18,529 nucleotides of DNA from CALACW01 sp002431305 (lineage in GTDB: Bacteria; Bacillota; Clostridia; Oscillospirales; Acutalibacteraceae). Shown in pieces: positions 1-5,232 of the stretch. Both the position numbers and the translations under genes were made by a program. Numbering within the stretch: position 1 is the stretch's first letter; every line of letters begins with the position of its first letter. The notes under the pieces were generated by a model. That model did not search any database, was not told where the DNA came from, and worked only from the letters and a program-made list of their open reading frames with translations. Location of the stretch: the NCBI GenBank assembly GCA_937890355.1, contig CALACW010000030.1, positions 1 to 18,529 on the forward strand, read 5' to 3'.

Positions 1-63
1 TTTCGGGGCATTTGCGTTTTTCGTTTTTTTTCTCGCTGCGGTACTTTTGTACAGCGACGCTTG

Positions 64-220
64 TACTCTGAAATATCTAAAAGTTTACATCTGATTGCAA
101 GTATGACTGTGTTTAACAAGGAGCGAGAACGCAGGCAGGCTGTCGCCTGTCAAGTTTGAGGACGCAGTTAAACACTGTCAGACGATGCAATGCTTGTAGA
201 GTTTTAGGTATTACAGAGTA
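64..220. repeat. Large imperfect inverted repeat (fold-back element or structured RNA)
   Basis: Two arms of 54 bases (64-117 and 167-220) are imperfect reverse complements; roughly three quarters of positions pair. The innermost part is strong: GTTTAAC at 111-117 against GTTAAAC at 167-173. The outermost part is also strong: TACTCTG at 64-70 against CAGAGTA at 214-220. The 49-base loop holds a small hairpin (AGGC...GCCT near 133-148). A separate short hairpin (GTAC-TTTT-GTAC, 41-52) lies just outside. I see no reading frame. The region could be a MITE-like mobile repeat or a structured non-coding RNA; the window edge may cut it off. The function is unknown and the strand cannot be decided. 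Confidence 0.55.
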
Positions 221-259
221 CCGGGAAGAAAAAGAAATTCAGGCACCTCCTCAACAGTC

Positions 260-298
260 TCACAGCGTGCCGAAAATTACTTTTTCGACACGCTGTGA
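260..298. repeat. Long perfect-arm hairpin
   Basis: TCACAGCGTG (260-269) and CACGCTGTGA (289-298) are perfect reverse complements. Inside them CGAAAA and TTTTCG form a second stem around TTAC, so almost the whole 39 bases fold. There is no T-run on either side, so it is not a typical intrinsic terminator. It may belong to the same element as the fold-back at 64-220. The stretch 221-320 holds nothing else I can identify. Confidence 0.5.
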
Positions 299-321
299 CC
301 GCGGAACGGCGGTCTGAAATT

Positions 322-355
322 GAAAAAAAGAAAGTCTCCGCAAAACGGAGACTTT
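322..355 (-). terminator. Intrinsic terminator of the tRNA operon
   Basis: On the minus strand a 10-base perfect stem (331-340 with 346-355, core AGTCTCCG/CGGAGACT, loop of five) is followed by a T-rich tract (plus-strand A-run 323-329). It lies just after tRNA-Glu and fits the end of the tRNA transcript. Confidence 0.85.
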
Positions 356-365
356 AATATTCAAT

Positions 366-440
366 TGGTGACCCGGACGAGAATCGAACTCGTGTTACCG
401 CCGTGAAAGGGCGGTGTCTTAGCCGCTTGACCACCGGGCC
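366..440 (-). tRNA. tRNA-Glu (anticodon UUC)
   Basis: The minus-strand sequence folds as a full cloverleaf. It has a GGCCCGG/CCGGGTC acceptor stem, anticodon stem CCGCC/GGCGG around loop CTTTCAC (anticodon TTC), the T-loop GTTCGATTC and an encoded 3' CCA (plus-strand 366-368). The body matches the usual bacterial tRNA-Glu. It is the second tRNA of a two-gene transcript behind tRNA-Met. Confidence 0.96.
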
Positions 441-446
441 TTTTAT

Positions 447-473
447 AAAAGCAACCCGGTTGAGGTTGCTTTT
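447..473 (-). terminator. Terminator-like hairpin between the two tRNAs
   Basis: AAAAGCAACC (447-456) and GGTTGCTTTT (464-473) form a perfect 10-base stem with a 7-base loop in the 35-base spacer between tRNA-Met and tRNA-Glu. On the minus strand the stem ends in TTTT. It could be a weak or partial terminator, or a processing signal. No separate promoter for tRNA-Glu is visible, so read-through must occur. Confidence 0.5.
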
Positions 474-475
474 AT

Positions 476-552
476 TGGTAGCGGCAGTGAGATTCGAACT
501 TACGACCAATCGGGTATGAACCGAGTACTCTAGCCAGCTGAGCTATGCCGCC
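476..552 (-). tRNA. tRNA-Met (anticodon CAU), elongator type
   Basis: The minus-strand sequence folds as a cloverleaf: acceptor stem GGCGGCA/TGCCGCT (the first pair is a G-U wobble), D-arm AGCTCAGCTGGCTAGAGT, anticodon loop TTCATAC and T-loop GTTCGAATC, with an encoded CCA (476-478). It lacks the C1-A72 mismatch and the three G-C pairs in the anticodon stem expected of the initiator. The TTCATAC loop fits elongator Met rather than the lysidine-modified tRNA-Ile. Confidence 0.93.
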
Positions 553-582
553 ATATATGCCTGTACGCAACAGGCAAGATGT

Positions 583-611
583 ATTATACACAACTAAAGC
601 GTGATTGTCAA
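583..611 (-). promoter_or_regulatory. Consensus promoter of the tRNA operon
   Basis: On the minus strand a perfect -35 TTGACA (606-611) and a perfect -10 TATAAT (583-588) are 17 bases apart, about 30 bases before tRNA-Met. This is a full consensus housekeeping promoter, as expected for a stable RNA operon. Confidence 0.92.
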
Positions 612-638
612 CACTTTTTTTTAAATTAATAAAAAATA

Positions 639-1319
639 TTACTTTATTTTTTCAATTATCCGCTCCAGAACGTCTGCGAGGTCGCCCTCCGCTCTGTCGT
701 TCATCTCGCGGTAATTTTCGCTCGACATGTCGTCGGCGGTATCGCTTATTTTTCTTATCGACAGTAACGGAATGTTACACTCATGGCATACGGAGGCTAT
801 CGCGCCCGTCTCCATGTCGAATTCGCATATTCCGAACGTCTCTTTGAAAAACTCTTTTTTCTCCCTGTCCGCAAGGAAAATATCTCCGCAGCCGAATTTT
901 CCGCTTTTCTCGACTCCCGATTCCTTTGCGAGAGTCAGAAGCTCTTTGTCGGCTTTGTAAACGTAAGTTTTCTGCGGTTTTGCTCCGTATTTATAACCTA
1001 TCGGCGTTAAATCGAAATCGCATTCGACGAACGATTCGCCCGCGACAAAGTCATTTCTTTTAAGTCCCGATATCGCGCCGGAGAGACCTATGTTCATTAT
1101 TATATCCGCTTTGTCCTCGCTTATTAAAAACGCGGTTTCGCCCGCGGCGTTGACCTTGCCGATTCCGCATTCTATGCCCTTAACAATATTATCGCCTATT
1201 TTGAATTCGGCGGTTCTCTTGCCTCTTACCTCGCCGACGGCGCCCGAATGTTTTTTACAAAGCGTTATAAACGGCTCGAATTCGTTTTCGTCAGCTATTA
1301 CCACGCCTATTTTTTTCAT
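639..1319 (-). CDS. mtnN: 5'-Methylthioadenosine/S-adenosylhomocysteine nucleosidase
   Basis: The 226-residue cytosolic enzyme is expected to cleave the N-glycosidic bond of methylthioadenosine and S-adenosylhomocysteine, releasing adenine, in methyl recycling and methionine salvage. The length is normal for the family. The catalytic residues are recognisable: Glu13 (in ENEFEPF, equivalent to Glu12 of the E. coli enzyme), the Met169-Glu170 pair of FDMETGA that contacts ribose, and Asp193 in ISDTAD, the general acid. The start overlaps the stop of the TSCPD gene by four bases (ATGA), so the two are probably translationally coupled. No terminator separates it from the tRNA promoter downstream, so some transcripts may run into the tRNAs. 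It could instead be a related purine-nucleoside phosphorylase-fold enzyme, but the motifs favour MTAN. Confidence 0.88.
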   Translation of the reverse strand: MKKIGVVIADENEFEPFITLCKKHSGAVGEVRGKRTAEFKIGDNIVKGIECGIGKVNAAGETAFLISEDKADIIMNIGLSGAISGLKRNDFVAGESFVECDFDLTPIGYKYGAKPQKTYVYKADKELLTLAKESGVEKSGKFGCGDIFLADREKKEFFKETFGICEFDMETGAIASVCHECNIPLLSIRKISDTADDMSSENYREMNDRAEGDLADVLERIIEKIK

Positions 1320-1573
1320 TTCTTAGCTTCCTCCAACGCCTCTTTAAGAGCCTTTGCAAACTGGTCGGGACATGACGTGGTCTTCATTCCGCATTTTATG
1401 CCCGAAACGGAATTTATGATATCCTCGGCTTTTTTGCCCTCGCAGAGCTTTGCTATGCCCTGCAAATTGCCGTTGCATCCGCCCTGGAAGCTGACGTTTG
1501 AAACTATGCCGTCGTTGAGGTCGAACGTAATTGCGCGCGAGCACGTTCCCTTTGTTTTATATGTGTATGTCAT
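1316..1573 (-). CDS. TSCPD-domain protein (TIGR03905 type)
   Basis: This 85-residue protein carries the name-giving motif TSCPD near its C-terminus (TTSCPDQFA), plus CSRAITF near the N-terminus and GGCNGNLQGI in the middle. These features are typical of the small stand-alone TSCPD family common in Clostridia. The same domain occurs at the C-terminus of some class II ribonucleotide reductases. The four conserved cysteines suggest metal or nucleic-acid binding, but the biochemical role is not known. The ATG at 1571-1573 follows AGAAGGA with normal spacing. It is first in an operon with the nucleosidase and shares an ATGA overlap with it. Confidence 0.85.
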   Translation of the reverse strand: MTYTYKTKGTCSRAITFDLNDGIVSNVSFQGGCNGNLQGIAKLCEGKKAEDIINSVSGIKCGMKTTSCPDQFAKALKEALEEAKK

Positions 1574-1605
1574 TTTTTTATCCTTCTTTCTGCTTTGCTA
1601 TACTT

Positions 1606-1634
1606 ATTTTAGCAAAAAAAAAGTCGATTATCAA
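1606..1634 (-). promoter_or_regulatory. Promoter of the TSCPD-mtnN operon
   Basis: On the minus strand a -35-like TTGATA (1629-1634) and a -10-like TAAAAT (1606-1611) are 17 bases apart, about 33 bases before the TSCPD start codon. It is near-consensus. Confidence 0.7.
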
Positions 1635-1672
1635 TATTAAAGCATAATTTCATCATAAAATCCATAAAATGT

Positions 1673-1701
1673 TTGACTTATTATAAAAATTAGACTATAA
1701 T
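1673..1701 (+). promoter_or_regulatory. Promoter of the class II aldolase gene
   Basis: TTGACT (1673-1678) and a perfect TATAAT (1696-1701) are 17 bases apart, 41 bases upstream of the aldolase start. The GAAAGGA ribosome site (1726-1732) follows. Confidence 0.85.
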
Positions 1702-1742
1702 ACAAATATGAATCACTTTCTGTTTGAAAGGACGCGATATTA

Positions 1743-2951
1743 ATGGATATAATGACTGCTAAAGAAACTGTTATCACCGCAGGAAAAAGACTCGTTGAAT
1801 CGGGACTTATCGCCCGTACATGGGGCAACGTAAGCTGCCGTGTCGATGAGAACAGCTTTGTTATAACCCCCAGCGGAAGAAGCTATGAAACTCTTACGCC
1901 CGACGAGATTGTGCTTGTTAAAATCGACGATCTCTCATACGACGGCGACGTTAAGCCCTCGTCGGAAAAGGGTATCCACGCACAGGCGTACAAGCTTCGT
2001 CCCGAGATAAATTTCGTAATTCATACGCATCAGATGAACGCTTCGGCAATCAGCTTCTTAGGTTCCGACATAAACTGCGTTCCGGCAGAGAGCAGGGACA
2101 TTATCGGAAGCGATATTCCCGTAGCTTCGTACGGACTTCCCGGTACCGGAAAACTTAAAAAAGGCGTTACCGAGGCTCTCGAACGTTCTAATTCAAAAGC
2201 CGCTATAATGGCTCACCACGGTGCGGTATGCCTCGGCGTTGACTACGAGGACGCGTTCAAAGTTGCAAGCGAGCTTGAAAAAGTATGCGAGGGCTATCTT
2301 AAAAATACATTCTACAACGCGATGGGCAAGACTGCTCAGACTGTTGAAGAAATTGCCGATTATTTCGCCGCGATCAACGTCCGTCAGGAGGAGTACACGC
2401 AGTATGACCCGTATACCTCCGAGCGCGAAGGCGAAACCATGAATATGTATGACGAGGACGGCAACGTCACGAGAATAAATCTTCTCACGGGCGAGAACAT
2501 CAGCGGAGGGGATTATCCCGAGACTATGGAACTTCACAGAGAGGTTTACAGACGCCGTAAGGATGTAAATTCCGTTATTCATTCAAAGAAGCCCGAAATT
2601 GTTGCCGTTTCGAAAATCGGCAAGACCATGAAGCCTCTGCTTGACGACTTTGCACAGCTTATCGGCGTTACCGTAAGGGGTGCGGAGTACGATCCCGGCA
2701 ATACCGTCAAGAGCGCGAAAAAGGTTGTCAGAAAGCTTCGCGGACGTAATGCGGTTCTTCTCTCGGGCAACGGCGCGCTTTGCGCAGCCGGCGACAAGTC
2801 CGACGCCGAAGCCGTTGAAATGGTACTCGAAAAGGGTGCAAGAACGCAGATAAGCGCGGATCTTATCGGCGGAGCGAAAGCAATCAATCCCGTTGAGGCT
2901 CTGCTCATGAGAGTCGTTTATAAGACGAAATACTCAAAACAGAAAAAATAA
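1743..2951 (+). CDS. Tandem two-domain class II aldolase/adducin family protein
   Basis: The 402-residue protein has two class II aldolase/adducin-type domains in a row (about 1-195 and 240-395); single-domain relatives such as L-fuculose-phosphate aldolase are about 215 residues. The first domain keeps the zinc site and catalytic acid: Glu75 in SSEKGIHA, His94 and His96 in IHTHQ, and the histidines of AHHGAVCLG (158-159). In the second domain the matching segments read IHSKKP (second His replaced by Lys282) and LLSGNGALC (His replaced by Asn343), so it cannot bind zinc the same way and is probably structural or regulatory. The likely reaction is retro-aldol cleavage or epimerisation of a phosphorylated sugar; the substrate cannot be told from sequence. 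The first ATG is chosen because it sits 10 bases from GAAAGGA. It has its own promoter and terminator. Confidence 0.85.
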   Translation: MDIMTAKETVITAGKRLVESGLIARTWGNVSCRVDENSFVITPSGRSYETLTPDEIVLVKIDDLSYDGDVKPSSEKGIHAQAYKLRPEINFVIHTHQMNASAISFLGSDINCVPAESRDIIGSDIPVASYGLPGTGKLKKGVTEALERSNSKAAIMAHHGAVCLGVDYEDAFKVASELEKVCEGYLKNTFYNAMGKTAQTVEEIADYFAAINVRQEEYTQYDPYTSEREGETMNMYDEDGNVTRINLLTGENISGGDYPETMELHREVYRRRKDVNSVIHSKKPEIVAVSKIGKTMKPLLDDFAQLIGVTVRGAEYDPGNTVKSAKKVVRKLRGRNAVLLSGNGALCAAGDKSDAEAVEMVLEKGARTQISADLIGGAKAINPVEALLMRVVYKTKYSKQKK

Positions 2952-2968
2952 TCGTATAAAAAATACAG

Positions 2969-3002
2969 CCGTCTCCGATAATAATGTCGGAGGCGGTTTT
3001 TT
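2969..3002 (+). terminator. Intrinsic terminator that also contains the next gene's ribosome site
   Basis: CCGTCTCCGA (2969-2978) pairs with TCGGAGGCGG (2987-2996), with one G-U pair, and six Ts follow (2997-3002). The GGAGG of the right arm (2989-2993) is also the only plausible Shine-Dalgarno for the TTG start at 3001. When the hairpin forms, the ribosome site is hidden. Confidence 0.85.
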
Positions 3003-3789
3003 GTATTCGAATTTAAAATACGAGGCAAGAGAAGATATAAAAGGACGGGTTTTTGCCGATTTCTGTTTATTGTTTTCGCGGTTTTTGCTGCGCGGACTCT
3101 TCTTTTTCGGCTTATTCTGTTTTTTATTCTCGGTGATAAAAGGCGGTTATCCGATTTATGTTCCGATTTTGTTTATTTCGGTTTCGCTGACGGCGTACGC
3201 GTTGTATTTATTTATAAAAGTCAAAAGCGAAATTCGCTTTTATTTTCCCTCCGTAAGACCCGTTCACTTAAAAAGAGCGGGAATTGGACTTTATTTCAAA
3301 TTATTTTTAACGGACATGACGGTAAATATCTTAAAATTACTAACCCTGTCGGCGTTTCTCGTTTATCCCGCGGTGATTTTATTTGTATTGTTTATGAGAA
3401 TAAAAAACGAGGGAGTGTATTATCCGACCGCGCTAATGCTGTCGGTTTTGAGCGGTTTATTGATTCTCACAGGGACGTACGTTTCGGTTTTGCTTAATTT
3501 AAGATTTTCGGCGGTGAATTATTATATTTTAAAAAGCCGTGACAGCTCCGTTATTTCGAGTATAAAGAAAAGCCGTGAGAGTATGAACGGCAGTCTTAAT
3601 AAATATATGGGCGTAAAAATGAGAAACATTAAATATGATTTTTTAAGTTTGTTTGTACTGTCCGCACCGTACTGTATCGCGATGAAAAACGCCGTAGAAC
3701 ACGAAGCCGTGCTTTCTTTTCTTTCCGATAAAAAAGAAAAGGCAGTCACGTTTATCATTGACCGCCAGGGTAAATTCAGTTCAGGTTAA
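3001..3789 (+). CDS. Integral membrane protein of unknown function (DUF975-like N-terminus)
   Basis: The product has 262 residues. Hydrophobic stretches at about 26-47, 52-72, 107-132 and 142-165, with a weaker one near 213-225, predict four or five membrane spans. The start NLKYEAREDIKGRVF recalls the Lys/Arg-rich opening of DUF975-type membrane proteins, but I would not assign the family firmly. A TTG start is chosen: GGAGG lies seven bases upstream, there is no in-frame ATG earlier, and the family-like N-terminus begins there. The ribosome site lies inside the aldolase terminator, so expression needs read-through and unfolding of that hairpin. The 3' end overlaps the convergent phosphatase gene by 14 bases. 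Confidence 0.7.
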   Translation: MYSNLKYEAREDIKGRVFADFCLLFSRFLLRGLFFFGLFCFLFSVIKGGYPIYVPILFISVSLTAYALYLFIKVKSEIRFYFPSVRPVHLKRAGIGLYFKLFLTDMTVNILKLLTLSAFLVYPAVILFVLFMRIKNEGVYYPTALMLSVLSGLLILTGTYVSVLLNLRFSAVNYYILKSRDSSVISSIKKSRESMNGSLNKYMGVKMRNIKYDFLSLFVLSAPYCIAMKNAVEHEAVLSFLSDKKEKAVTFIIDRQGKFSSG

Positions 3790-4468
3790 GCACATTCCAG
3801 CTTACGTCGTCGTTTCCGTCGAAATTATCGTCGTCATTGCTGTCGTTTCCCGGTTTTTCCTGCGGGATTTCGGCGGTGACTTCGCCTTTTTTTAACGCCG
3901 ACCATATCTGCGGAGTGATAATCATTGTGTATCCGCATCCGCCCGGCGCGCGCCATGCCGTCATGTCCTGCTCGGGGAAGCCGAATACGGAGAGTATAGT
4001 CATGATAACTCCGCCGTGCGCGACGATTACCGCGTCGGTCGTGCCCGTTTTTATAAGTCCCTCGACGATATTATTAAAGGCTTTGACGACTCTTTTGCCG
4101 AATTCCTCGCTTGACTCGCCGTGCGGAGGGCATGCGTCCTTACCGCCCTTTATCCAGTTTAAAAAGTCCTCGTCGCCGTTTAATTCGTCCGCCGTTTTGT
4201 TTTCGAATTCGCCGAAATTGCACTCGATAAGCTCGTTTATAACAATAGGCTCCTTATCGGGGTAGATTATATGAGCCGTCTGGAGACAACGCTTTAAAGG
4301 ACTCGAAAATACAACGTCGCAGTACGGATATATCATTGTTTCGTCCATATTTTTAATCTGATTTACGCCCTCGGGCGCGAGAACTTCGTCCGTATGCCCT
4401 ATGTATCTGCCCTCTAAATTTCCCGTCGTTATGCCGTTTCTTATAAAATGAATTCTGTATGTTTTCAT
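3776..4468 (-). CDS. Histidine phosphatase (phosphoglycerate mutase-like) family protein lacking the catalytic His
   Basis: The 230-residue protein has the histidine phosphatase fold: a first motif FIRNGITTGN at 8-17, SSPLKRCLQTA (Arg60), an acidic ECNFGEFE segment, and the second His motif VAHGG (His151). In the family the first motif is RHG, and that His is the residue that becomes phosphorylated. Here it is Asn11 (codon AAC; CAC would restore His), so normal phosphoryl transfer should fail. The other active-site residues remain. The C-terminus carries an acidic, Asn/Asp-rich tail (about 207-222). The start at 4468 is chosen because AAAGGA lies just upstream and family homology begins there; a start at 4591 would add a non-homologous extension across the XRE promoter. 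It is divergent from the XRE gene. The role may be sensing or binding rather than catalysis. Confidence 0.8.
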   Translation of the reverse strand: MKTYRIHFIRNGITTGNLEGRYIGHTDEVLAPEGVNQIKNMDETMIYPYCDVVFSSPLKRCLQTAHIIYPDKEPIVINELIECNFGEFENKTADELNGDEDFLNWIKGGKDACPPHGESSEEFGKRVVKAFNNIVEGLIKTGTTDAVIVAHGGVIMTILSVFGFPEQDMTAWRAPGGCGYTMIITPQIWSALKKGEVTAEIPQEKPGNDSNDDDNFDGNDDVSWNVLNLN

Positions 4469-4478
4469 TGCGTTTTCC

Positions 4479-4507
4479 TTTACAATCCGTTTTATCTGTT
4501 GTAAAAT
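4479..4507 (+). promoter_or_regulatory. Promoter of the XRE regulator gene
   Basis: TTTACA (4479-4484) and TAAAAT (4502-4507) are 17 bases apart, about 32 bases upstream of the XRE start. A second possible pair, TTGTAA (4499-4504) with TATAAT (4521-4526) at 16 bases, would give an almost leaderless transcript. A weaker minus-strand promoter for the phosphatase probably overlaps the same bases (TTGTAT/TAAAAC). Confidence 0.65.
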
Positions 4508-4518
4508 ACTATACAACA
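4497..4518. promoter_or_regulatory. Candidate operator palindrome in the phosphatase/XRE intergenic region
   Basis: TGTTGTA (4497-4503) and TACAACA (4512-4518) are perfect 7-base arms separated by 8 bases. The left arm overlaps the -10 box at 4502-4507. The position next to an HTH gene suggests autoregulation, and repression of the divergent phosphatase would also be possible. Confidence 0.6.
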
Positions 4519-4538
4519 AGTATAATGAGGTGTCAAGC

Positions 4539-5150
4539 ATGAACGTCAATATTGCTTCAAGACTTTCTTCCCTGAGAAAAGAAAAGGACATAAGTCAGAA
4601 AGAGGCCGCGTCGGTTCTCGGCGTTTCGCAGGCTCTTTTATCGCATTATGAAAAGGGAATACGCGAGTGCGGAATGGATTTTATCGTAAAGGCGTGCAGA
4701 TATTATGACGTTACGGCGGACTATATGCTCGGAATGAGTCAGAACCGGCATGGCTTTAACGATTTTTTTTCACAGTCGGAGCTTGTGACGGACCGCGAAG
4801 CAAGCGTTCAGACGCTGTACAGAACGGTGCTTATGATAGGAAATAAAATGAGCGAGGCCGGCGGCAGCACGGCAAAGAGATTTTACCGCGCCCTGATGAT
4901 AAGCGCATACAGGATGACTCTGCTCGCATCCGACGCGGGGCTTGTCGACGATAATTTATTTTCCCTCGGCAGGGAGAACAGCGAAATTTTGCTGGCGTGC
5001 ATATCCGATAAACTAACGAGAAAACGCGCCGAGTGCGAAAAGTGTGAAGACCGCTTCGGCGAGGAGCAGGTCTATATACATACGGTCGTAAAGGAAACGG
5101 AAAAATATATAGAGAGTACGGTGAGCAAGGGATTTAAAAAGCAGGGTTAA
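4539..5150 (+). CDS. XRE-family HTH transcriptional regulator
   Basis: This 203-residue protein has an N-terminal HTH_3/XRE domain (about 2-65). The segment ISQKEAASVLGVSQALLSHY is the helix-turn-helix, and the domain ends in the familiar VTADYMLGMS. The remaining residues, about 70-203, are predicted mostly helical, probably for dimerisation or ligand binding, and match no domain I can name. An ATG at 4539 is preferred to the in-frame GTG at 4530, because the GTG falls inside the ribosome site TGAGGTG. The palindrome at 4497-4518 is its most likely binding site. The gene ends at a terminator shared with htpG. The regulated pathway is unknown; the divergent phosphatase-like gene is the first candidate. 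Confidence 0.85.
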   Translation: MNVNIASRLSSLRKEKDISQKEAASVLGVSQALLSHYEKGIRECGMDFIVKACRYYDVTADYMLGMSQNRHGFNDFFSQSELVTDREASVQTLYRTVLMIGNKMSEAGGSTAKRFYRALMISAYRMTLLASDAGLVDDNLFSLGRENSEILLACISDKLTRKRAECEKCEDRFGEEQVYIHTVVKETEKYIESTVSKGFKKQG

Positions 5151-5176
5151 AAATGCGGTGCTGCACACAAAAAGTG

Positions 5177-5218
5177 AAAAGCACGGAATGTCTCATGATG
5201 AACATTCCGCGCTTTTTT
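5177..5218. terminator. Bidirectional terminator between the XRE gene and htpG
   Basis: AAAAGCACGGAATGT (5177-5191) and ACATTCCGCGCTTTT (5202-5216) form a 15-position stem with one mismatch (a G-U wobble when read from the minus strand). It has T-runs on both sides and lies between two convergent genes. Confidence 0.88.
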
Positions 5219-5232
5219 ATATTATTCGGATT

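Noticed and set aside
4530..4538. GTG start for the XRE regulator
   Set aside because: The GTG lies inside the TGAGGTG ribosome site that serves the ATG at 4539.
4469..4591. Upstream extension of the histidine phosphatase gene to a start at 4591
   Set aside because: The extra 41 residues have no homology, run across the XRE start and promoter, and lack a ribosome site. The ATG at 4468 has AAAGGA before it.
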